Source: Janthinobacterium lividum (GTDB taxonomy: Bacteria > Pseudomonadota > Gammaproteobacteria > Burkholderiales > Burkholderiaceae_D). Taken from it: 11,745 bases of DNA. Both the position numbers and the translations under genes were made by a program. The DNA lies in the NCBI GenBank assembly GCA_945864765.1, contig CAMBDR010000059.1:1-11745 (forward strand), read 5' to 3'. The notes below the pieces were generated by a model, which was given only the letters and a program-made list of their open reading frames with translations, did no database searches and was not told where the DNA came from. This document shows positions 6,687 to 11,745 of the stretch, piece after piece. Positions within the stretch are counted from its first letter, which is position 1. The number at the start of each line of letters is the position of its first letter.

Positions 6687-7568
6687 ATGAACACCTCAAA
6701 CAACAAGCTATTGGCCCAATATTGGACACTCACCAAGCCGCGCGTGACGCAATTGGCGGTGTTTTGCGCCGTGATCGGCATGTTTTTGGCCACGCCCGAT
6801 TTTCCCGGATGGCAAACGCTGATCGGCGGCACCGTCGGGATTTGGTTGCTGGCTGGCGCGGCATTTGCGGTCAACTGTCTGGTTGAGCGTGAAATCGATT
6901 CACGTATGGCACGTACTGCGCACCGCGCGATCGCATCGGGCGATATTTCTGTGCGCAACACGGTCTTGCTCTCTTTGCTGGTCGGTGGCTCTGGCATGGC
7001 GGTCCTGTATTTCTTTGTGAATCCTTTGACCATGTGGCTGACCTGCGCCACCTTCGTCGGTTATGCCGTGATCTATACGATGATTTTAAAACCTGCCACA
7101 CCGCAAAACATCGTGATCGGCGGTTTATCCGGTGCCATGCCACCCGCTTTGGGTTGGGCGGCGGTGGCCAATGAGGTGCCGATGCAAGCCTGGCTGTTGG
7201 TGTTGATTATTTTTGTCTGGACGCCGCCGCATTTTTGGGCTTTGGCCATGTATCGGCGTGATGATTATGCGCAGTCGGGTTTGCCCATGTTGCCGATCAC
7301 CCATGGCTTGCCGTTTACCCAATTTCACGTCTGGCTGTATACCATTATCCTGAGTGCCACCACCATCTTGCCGTATGCGGTGCGCATGAGTGGTTTAATT
7401 TATTTGGCTGCAGCGATTGTGCTGGATATCGGATTTTTATGGTACGCATGGCAAATCTGGCGACGCTATACCGATCAGCTTGCGCGCAAAACCTTTACTT
7501 TTTCGATTATTTATTTGGCGCTGCTGTTTGCGGCGCTCTTGCTGGATCATTATTTCAAATTTGGGTGA
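6687..7568 (+). CDS. ctaB: Protoheme IX farnesyltransferase (heme O synthase)
   Basis: UbiA-superfamily prenyltransferase (also named cyoE) that joins a farnesyl group to protoheme, giving heme O, which the enzyme encoded just upstream turns into heme A. The 293-residue product has many membrane segments. The two polyprenyl-diphosphate/Mg2+ regions are seen: LTKPRVTQL (15-23) followed by NCLVEREIDSRMART (63-77, N63 to D71), and the family stretch TPQNIVIGGLSGAMPPALGW (138-157). IFVWTPPHFWALAMYRRDDY (175-194) and LPMLPITHG (199-207) complete the signature. The residue after LK in LKPATPQN is Pro where many CyoE proteins have Arg. The start is the ATG 3 bp after the ctaA stop, with only a poor Shine-Dalgarno sequence. 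The SCO gene follows after 6 bp. Confidence 0.97.
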   Translation: MNTSNNKLLAQYWTLTKPRVTQLAVFCAVIGMFLATPDFPGWQTLIGGTVGIWLLAGAAFAVNCLVEREIDSRMARTAHRAIASGDISVRNTVLLSLLVGGSGMAVLYFFVNPLTMWLTCATFVGYAVIYTMILKPATPQNIVIGGLSGAMPPALGWAAVANEVPMQAWLLVLIIFVWTPPHFWALAMYRRDDYAQSGLPMLPITHGLPFTQFHVWLYTIILSATTILPYAVRMSGLIYLAAAIVLDIGFLWYAWQIWRRYTDQLARKTFTFSIIYLALLFAALLLDHYFKFG

Positions 7569-7574
7569 ACCTGT

Positions 7575-8192
7575 ATGAAGCGGAGAACTTATCTTGGTAG
7601 GATGCTGGGCTTGGCAATGCTGGGTTTGGCAATGATTTTGGGCTTAAGTGCCTGCGAAAAGAGCGCCGATGTTAGTTTTAAACACACCGATTTAACCGGT
7701 TTAAGTTATGCGCAAGGCTTTAGCCTGCACGATACCCAAGGCAAATTGCGCACGCTGGCCGATTTCAAAGGGAAATTGGTGGTGGTATTTTTTGGCTATA
7801 CCCAATGCCCTGATGTCTGCCCGACCACCTTGCAAGAAATGGCGCAGGTGATGCAAAAATTGGGTGACCAGGCGCAAAAGGTGCAGATGATTTTTGTCTC
7901 GCTCGACCCGGAGCGGGATACGCCTGCCATTTTGGCGCAATACGTGCCCGCGTTTGATGCCCGTTTTTTGGCGCTGACCGGGGATGCTGCAGCGATCCAA
8001 AAAACTGCCGCCGAGTTTAAGGTGATCTATCAAAAAGTACCCGGCAAGCAAGTGGGTAGTTATTCCATTGATCATACTGCGGCCAGTTTTGTATTTGATA
8101 CCGAAGGCCGTATCCGTTTATTCGTGCGCCCAGGCCTTGGGCCTGATTTGCTGGCGCATGATTTGGCCTTGTTGCTCAAGCAAGCAAAGTAG
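7575..8192 (+). CDS. SCO1/SenC family copper chaperone, lipoprotein
   Basis: SCO proteins deliver copper to, or reduce the thiols of, the CuA site in subunit II. The 205-residue product has a basic N-terminus, a hydrophobic stretch (about 10-24) and a lipobox LSAC with C27 as the probable lipidated Cys, so it should be a membrane-bound lipoprotein rather than the transmembrane form. The SCO thioredoxin-like fold shows FFGYTQCPDVCPTTL with the copper ligands C78 and C82, VSLDPERDTP (108-117), and YSIDHTAASF with the ligand H167. An internal near-repeat LGLAMLGLAM in the signal sequence comes from a short DNA duplication. It follows ctaB by 6 bp and is the last gene of this run; no clear terminator is seen in the 47 bp before the convergent gene. 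Confidence 0.96.
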   Translation: MKRRTYLGRMLGLAMLGLAMILGLSACEKSADVSFKHTDLTGLSYAQGFSLHDTQGKLRTLADFKGKLVVVFFGYTQCPDVCPTTLQEMAQVMQKLGDQAQKVQMIFVSLDPERDTPAILAQYVPAFDARFLALTGDAAAIQKTAAEFKVIYQKVPGKQVGSYSIDHTAASFVFDTEGRIRLFVRPGLGPDLLAHDLALLLKQAK

Positions 8193-8239
8193 GCCAGCAA
8201 AGTAAGGTTGATAAAGCTGATGAAGCCGGTCGGCCAAGC

Positions 8240-9283
8240 TTACTGCGCCACGTTGACCTGATTGCGACCGCCCTGTTTGGCTTGATACAGTGCCGCATCA
8301 GCGCGCGCCATGCTGTTTTCTAATTCACAGTCACTGGTGGTGAGGGCTACCCCAAAACTGGCCGTTAGCGTTACGGTGCCGTGATCCGTTTTAATTTGCA
8401 GGGCTTCAATTGCCTGGCGGATTCTCTCTGCAATGGCAACCCCGCCTGCCTGATCGGCACTGGGTAATAAAATGACAAATTCCTCACCGCCGATACGGGC
8501 CAGAAAGTCGCTGGGGCGCAGCAAATCTTTGGCGGTTTTGACAACTTGCTGCAACACAATGTCACCCGCCGGATGGCCGAAGGTATCATTAATGTTTTTG
8601 AAGTGATCCAAATCGAAGGTGATGACGCAAAGGGTGGCCGAATCACGCCGACAGGTGGCAATTTCAACCGCCGCGCGCTGCTCCAGATGGCGGCGATTGC
8701 CAGCACCCGTGAGTGGGTCGAGCATGGCCAGTTTTTCCAGTTCTTCGGTGCGCATCGCAACCCGTAATTCGAGTTCGGCATTGAGCGATTGGATTTCGGT
8801 GATGTATTCGTAAGCGCGTAGTGAAGCAATAATGGCGGTGACCAGTTTTTGTGCAGAAATATCGGTTTTCGCCATATAGGCATCGATTTCGTAATCGATC
8901 ACCACATTTTGCTCAGGGGCATGGCCTGGTTGGCCAGTACGCATGATCAGGCGGATTGAGCGATTTTTTAAATTGTCGCGAATATGCCGCACCAAATCGA
9001 GGCCGGCGGTTTTGGTTTCCATAACCACATCGACAATCGCCAGGGCCAGATCGGGTTGCTCTTCAATCATGCGCAAGGCTTCGCGAGCCGAGGTGGCGCT
9101 CACCAGCTTGAAGGGGCGGTCACGAAATTGGATGTGACGCAACACCAGGCGTGTCACGGCATGGACTTGATCGTCGTCATCCACCACCAGAATTTGCCAT
9201 GGTGGCAAGGAACTCGTTGCAACCGCAGTAGGCTTGTCGTTGAATACAAGAAAGCCTCCGTTGGGCTTAGTCGGCTCGGCCAT
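8240..9283 (-). CDS. REC-GGDEF response regulator, probable diguanylate cyclase
   Basis: A 347-residue cytoplasmic protein that probably makes cyclic di-GMP from two GTP when its receiver domain is phosphorylated. The N-terminal receiver domain (about 29-155) has the acidic cluster DDDD (35-38), the phosphoacceptor D85 in AIVDVVME, T116 in MRTGQ and K139 in YMAKTD. A helical, probably coiled-coil linker (about 158-186) leads to the GGDEF domain (about 187-344). DPLTGAGNRR, FDLDHFKNINDTFGH and the active-site GGEEF (265-269) are intact, as is the inhibitory I-site RxxD (R256-D259) five residues before it. No histidine kinase gene is in the window, so the partner is unknown. The ATG has GAGGT four bases upstream (bases 9288-9292 on this strand). 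It runs against the cox genes and is probably not part of their operon. Confidence 0.95.
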   Translation of the reverse strand: MAEPTKPNGGFLVFNDKPTAVATSSLPPWQILVVDDDDQVHAVTRLVLRHIQFRDRPFKLVSATSAREALRMIEEQPDLALAIVDVVMETKTAGLDLVRHIRDNLKNRSIRLIMRTGQPGHAPEQNVVIDYEIDAYMAKTDISAQKLVTAIIASLRAYEYITEIQSLNAELELRVAMRTEELEKLAMLDPLTGAGNRRHLEQRAAVEIATCRRDSATLCVITFDLDHFKNINDTFGHPAGDIVLQQVVKTAKDLLRPSDFLARIGGEEFVILLPSADQAGGVAIAERIRQAIEALQIKTDHGTVTLTASFGVALTTSDCELENSMARADAALYQAKQGGRNQVNVAQ

Positions 9284-9583
9284 GAGTACCTCGGAGTAGG
9301 GCTGCGATGTAAAAAATAATCGGCATGTTAGGGCGCAAGCAATTCCAGAAATAAAAGGTAGATAGAATTTGCGAAGTCAACAGACAGATTATGCGGCTAA
9401 CTGCGGTTTCAGACAAGCACGCGTCGCAATTGTGTGGGCTTTCAGTCTTACGGCACGGTATTTAAACATGAAATTGCCAAATAATGTATTGTTTAAGCAT
9501 GAAAATTAAATTCACAAAAGAAATTTGTTGCGTACTTGCCCGTTGTAAATGATGTGGCCACGGGTTTGCAGCGCTGAAATCTC

Positions 9584-9613
9584 TGCTTGAAACTTCTTGA
9601 AATCCCTTGAAAC
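9584..9613 (+). repeat. Three CTTGAAA repeats with exact 10-bp spacing
   Basis: CTTGAAA occurs at 9586-9592, 9596-9602 and 9606-9612, so the units begin exactly 10 bp apart, close to one turn of DNA. An inverted copy, TTTCAAG, lies at 9716-9722. The repeats are about 180 bp before mlaF. They could be a binding array for a regulator, but I do not recognise the motif. Confidence 0.55.
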
Positions 9614-9723
9614 CGTTTTCGTGCTGTGCTAATCCCGGTGCCACGGCAAGCCATGGCCTTGGACGTATTCTACTCTGAAGTGCAGCGCCTGTGCGTATTG
9701 AAGCGCGCTTTCGACTTTCAAGA

Positions 9724-9743
9724 TCGTGCGTATCCAAGCACGA
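9724..9743. promoter_or_regulatory. Possible operator dyad upstream of mlaF
   Basis: TCGTGC (9724-9729) and GCACGA (9738-9743) form a perfect 6-bp inverted repeat with an 8-base centre, a size typical of dimeric regulator sites. It covers the place where the -35 element of the TACAAT promoter would fall. The link to mlaF is inferred from position. Confidence 0.3.
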
Positions 9744-9758
9744 AAGGCTATGCTGCGC

Positions 9759-9764
9759 TACAAT
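9759..9764 (+). promoter_or_regulatory. Candidate -10 element of the mla operon
   Basis: TACAAT matches five of six bases of the sigma-70 -10 consensus TATAAT. It lies 27 bp before the mlaF GTG, so the leader would be about 20 bases. No good -35 sequence is found 16-18 bp upstream, where the dyad lies instead, so the promoter may be weak or activated. Confidence 0.3.
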
Positions 9765-9791
9765 AAGGGATTCCAATTTTATTGACCAGCC

Positions 9792-10595
9792 GTGCCTAAT
9801 CTTGTCGAAATTCGTAATTTACAATTTGCTTATGGGGAGCGCTCGATCTTATCCGGCTTGACTATGGATTTTCCGCGCGGGAAGGTCGTTGCCGTCATGG
9901 GCGGTTCCGGTTCGGGTAAAACCACAATTTTGCGTTTGATTGGCGGCCAATTGCGCCCCCAGTCCGGTACGGTGCAGGTCGAAGGGCAACAAGTCGATAC
10001 CTTGAGCACCCCGCAGCTCTACCAATTGCGGCGTAAAATGGGCATGTTATTTCAGCATGGAGCCTTATTTACCGATCTCACCGTGTTCGATAACGTGGCC
10101 TTCCCCTTGCGCGAGCATGCCCAATTGCCCGACCAATTATTGCGCGATTTGGTGTTGATGAAATTGCATGCAGTCGGTTTGCGCAATGCAGCATGGTTGA
10201 AACCTTCTGAAATCTCGGGTGGGATGGCGCGCCGGGTGGCGTTGGCCCGTGCGATTGCGCTGGATCCACCGTTAATGATGTATGACGAACCGTTTGCCGG
10301 ACTCGACCCGATTTCGATGGGCGTTACCGCGAACCTGATCCGCAAGTTGAATGATGCGCTGGGTTCAACGTCCATTTTGGTTTCGCATGATGTACATGAA
10401 TCGTTTTCGATTGCGGATCATGTGTATTTTCTGTCGCGTGGCCAAATCGTGGCGCATGGTACGCCGCAAGAAATGTTGGCGTCAAGTGATCCTTATGTTA
10501 AGCAATTTGTCCATGCGGAAAGTGATGGCCCGGTGCCCTTCCATTACCCCGGTAAATCCCTGGCCGAGGATTTGGGTTTAAGGAGCGCGCCATGA
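9792..10595 (+). CDS. mlaF: MlaF/Ttg2A phospholipid transport ATP-binding protein
   Basis: ATPase of the MlaFEDB complex, which moves phospholipids between the inner membrane and the periplasmic carrier MlaC to keep the outer membrane asymmetric. The 267-residue product has every ABC motif: Walker A GGSGSGKT (37-44), Q-loop Gln 88 in LFQHGALF, the signature SGGMARR (142-148, with Met in place of the usual Gln, as is normal for MlaF), Walker B LMMYDEPFAG with D165/E166, and the switch H199 in SHD. The start is GTG: an in-frame TGA lies at 9783-9785, and the first in-frame ATG (codon 25) is inside the domain. No clear Shine-Dalgarno sequence precedes it. The stop overlaps the mlaE start as ATGA, a sign of coupled translation. 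Confidence 0.96.
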   Translation: MPNLVEIRNLQFAYGERSILSGLTMDFPRGKVVAVMGGSGSGKTTILRLIGGQLRPQSGTVQVEGQQVDTLSTPQLYQLRRKMGMLFQHGALFTDLTVFDNVAFPLREHAQLPDQLLRDLVLMKLHAVGLRNAAWLKPSEISGGMARRVALARAIALDPPLMMYDEPFAGLDPISMGVTANLIRKLNDALGSTSILVSHDVHESFSIADHVYFLSRGQIVAHGTPQEMLASSDPYVKQFVHAESDGPVPFHYPGKSLAEDLGLRSAP

Positions 10596-11371
10596 TGGCC
10601 AGGATTGCAAAGTTGGGCACCTGGGTGCTGGCGCAATTGGCGCGCCTGGGTTATGCCAGCCGAATGATGCTTGATTTGCTGAAAGTATCGCCCAGCTTAT
10701 TGTTGCGGCCACGCTTAATTACTGATCAAATTCATTTTATTGGTAATTTTTCTTTGATTATTATTGCCGTATCGGGTTTGTTTGTCGGCTTTGTTTTGGG
10801 TTTGCAAGGCTATTACACCCTCAACCGCTACGGCTCGGAGCAGGCTTTGGGTTTGTTGGTGGCTTTGTCGCTGACTCGTGAGTTGGGGCCAGTGATAACA
10901 GCGCTACTGTTTGCCGGACGAGCAGGCACCTCGTTGACGGCGGAAATTGGCCTGATGAAAGCGGGTGAGCAATTGGCCGCCATGGAAATGATGGCGGTCA
11001 ACCCGGTGCAGCGGGTGCTGGCACCGCGTTTTTGGGCTGGCGTGATTGCGATGCCGATTCTGGCCGCCATATTTAGTGCCGTGGGCGTAATGGGTGGTTA
11101 TATTGTCGGCGTCAAACTCATCGGCATCGATGAAGGGGCATTCTGGTCGCAAATGCAGGGCGGGGTGGATGTTTGGGCTGATGTCGCCAATGGCGTGTTG
11201 AAAAGTGTGGTGTTTGGCTTTGCTGTGACCTTTGTGGCCCTATTTCAAGGCTACGAAGCGCAAGCCACACCGGAAGGCGTGGCACGTGCCACCACGCGCA
11301 CCGTGGTGATTGCGTCTTTGAGCGTGTTATGGCTCGACTTTTTGCTGACGGCTTTAATGTTTTCCAAATAA
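10592..11371 (+). CDS. mlaE: MlaE/Ttg2B phospholipid transport permease
   Basis: Inner membrane permease of the Mla system, which forms a dimer with MlaF below and the MlaD hexamer above. The 259-residue length is normal. After an amphipathic N-terminus (1-48) come about five hydrophobic segments. The family's conserved cytoplasmic loop is clear: RELGPVITALLFAGRAGTSL (96-115), then TAEIGLMKAGEQLAAMEMM (116-134) with the Glu residues that contact MlaF. GYEAQATPEGVARATTRTVV (220-239) marks the C-terminal part. AGGAG at 10581-10585 lies six bases before the ATG at 10592; the next codon is also ATG. The last codons and the stop lie inside the first unit of a 15-bp tandem repeat. Confidence 0.96.
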   Translation: MMARIAKLGTWVLAQLARLGYASRMMLDLLKVSPSLLLRPRLITDQIHFIGNFSLIIIAVSGLFVGFVLGLQGYYTLNRYGSEQALGLLVALSLTRELGPVITALLFAGRAGTSLTAEIGLMKAGEQLAAMEMMAVNPVQRVLAPRFWAGVIAMPILAAIFSAVGVMGGYIVGVKLIGIDEGAFWSQMQGGVDVWADVANGVLKSVVFGFAVTFVALFQGYEAQATPEGVARATTRTVVIASLSVLWLDFLLTALMFSK

Positions 11372-11405
11372 TTGTTTTCCAAATAATTGTTTTCTAAATA
11401 ATTTG
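11360..11405 (+). repeat. 15-bp tandem repeat across the mlaE stop codon
   Basis: TTTTCCAAATAATTG is present in two perfect copies (11360-11374 and 11375-11389) and a third copy with one substitution and one extra T (11390-11405, TTTTCTAAATAATTTG). The first copy encodes the last mlaE residues FSK and its TAA stop. A T-run (11406-11413) and the mlaD ribosome binding site follow, so the copy number sets the mlaE-mlaD spacing. Confidence 0.85.
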
Positions 11406-11422
11406 TTTTTTTTGAGGTATTT

Positions 11423-11745
11423 ATGCAACGAAAATCCTTGGATATCTGGGTTGGACTGTTTGTCTTATTGGGGGCTTTGGCACTCATGTTTCTGGCATTG
11501 AAGGCGGGCAATATGAGTTCGCTCACCTTTGCCCAAACTTATCCGGTCGTCACCAAGTTTGATAATATCGGCGGATTAAAGCCGCAAGCGCCAGTGAAAA
11601 GTGCGGGTGTGGTGGTTGGTCGGGTTGGCGCGATTAATTTTGATGACAAAAAATTTCAGGCCGTGGTAACCTTGAATCTGGAAAGTCGCTATCAATTCCC
11701 CAAAGATAGTTCGGTTAAGATTTTAACCTCTGGCTTATTGGGTGA
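11423..11745 (+). CDS. mlaD: MlaD/Ttg2C MCE-domain phospholipid transport protein (5' part)
   Basis: The first 107 codons of the gene; the frame is open to the right edge. MlaD is a membrane-anchored, hexamer-forming MCE protein that binds phospholipid in the periplasm above MlaE. The product begins MQRKSLDIWVGLFVLLGALA, a short basic start followed by one membrane segment (about 8-27). The MCE domain then starts at about residue 38 with YPVVTKFDNIGGLKPQAPVK, then SAGVVVGRVGAI, the usual glycine-rich core strand. The start is supported by GAGG at 11414-11417, five bases before the ATG. It is 51 bp from mlaE, a gap filled by the 15-bp tandem repeat and a T-rich run, and belongs to the same operon by order and function. 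Confidence 0.95.
   Translation, partial: MQRKSLDIWVGLFVLLGALALMFLALKAGNMSSLTFAQTYPVVTKFDNIGGLKPQAPVKSAGVVVGRVGAINFDDKKFQAVVTLNLESRYQFPKDSSVKILTSGLLG

Larger units (their letters stand above)
9284..9791. other. 508-bp gene-free region between the divergent REC-GGDEF and mlaF genes
   Basis: No convincing gene is present; a 104-codon frame on the - strand (9462-9776) needs a TTG start and resembles nothing I know. The region must hold promoters for both divergent genes. It contains an A+T-rich part (about 9461-9525) with an imperfect direct repeat (TTTAAACATGAAAT at 9461 and TTTAAGCATGAAAAT at 9492), a phased heptamer repeat (9584-9613), a perfect palindrome AAGCGCGCTT (9701-9710) and a dyad just upstream of a -10-like TACAAT. 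Confidence 0.7.

Noticed and set aside
8183..8204. Duplicated AGCAAAGTA around the SCO stop codon
   Set aside because: Two 9-base copies with a 13-bp offset; too short to be more than a small local duplication.
8193..8241. Possible terminator between the SCO gene and the REC-GGDEF gene
   Set aside because: Short stems (GCC/GGC at 8225-8234 and AAGCT/AGCTT further out) do not stack into one hairpin, and there is no T-run on either strand.
9461..9505. Imperfect direct repeat TTTAAACATGAAAT / TTTAAGCATGAAAAT as a regulator site
   Set aside because: It is A+T-rich and low in complexity, so a chance match is likely; noted only within the intergenic entry.
9462..9776. 104-codon frame on the - strand in the intergenic region
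   Set aside because: It needs a TTG start, has no recognisable domain, and crosses the repeats and putative promoter of mlaF.
1..11745. A novel defence, mobile or biosynthetic system
   Set aside because: Every long gene fits a known housekeeping family (aa3 oxidase, its assembly, a cyclic di-GMP regulator, Mla transport); there is no integrase, transposase, toxin pair, retron or CRISPR signature.

Overview
The window reads as a bacterial chromosome segment, most probably from a betaproteobacterium of the order Burkholderiales (Oxalobacteraceae-like). This is inferred from the gene order, the subunit II with a fused cytochrome c domain, and the small accessory genes (34-aa assembly protein, DUF2970, DUF2909) that accompany cox genes in that group. 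I found no rRNA, tRNA, CRISPR array, insertion sequence or phage gene. Gene order and composition look like ordinary core chromosome.

Region 1 (1-3973) is the structural half of an aa3-type cytochrome c oxidase locus on the + strand: the 3' end of coxB (subunit II, CuA ligands plus a fused c-type heme domain), ctaD (subunit I, with a His-rich N-terminus), a 34-codon membrane microprotein, ctaG/cox11 (CuB insertion), a DUF2970 protein and coxC (subunit III). A strong hairpin with a T-run closes this unit at 3944-3973.

Region 2 (3974-8192) is the assembly half. A DUF2909 twin-membrane-segment protein on the - strand sits between coxC and SURF1 and converges on the shared terminator. Then follow, tightly packed on the + strand, SURF1, a membrane-anchored SCO-like protein with a CxxxC motif, heme A synthase (COX15/CtaA), heme O synthase (CyoE/CtaB) and a SCO1/SenC lipoprotein. 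The locus thus encodes the core subunits, the making of heme O and heme A, and delivery of copper to CuA and CuB.

Region 3 (8240-9283) is a convergent - strand gene for a REC-GGDEF response regulator, probably a diguanylate cyclase. A 508-bp gene-free stretch (9284-9791) follows. It carries a phased 10-bp repeat, a dyad and a possible -10 element upstream of the next operon.

Region 4 (9792-11745) starts an Mla/Ttg2 phospholipid transport operon: mlaF (ATPase), mlaE (permease) and the 5' part of mlaD (MCE protein), with a 15-bp tandem repeat between mlaE and mlaD.

I see no clearly new biological system. The points most worth a second look are the two small or poorly known cox accessory proteins (2075-2179 and 4943-5557), the His-rich CtaD leader, and the repeats in the intergenic regions.
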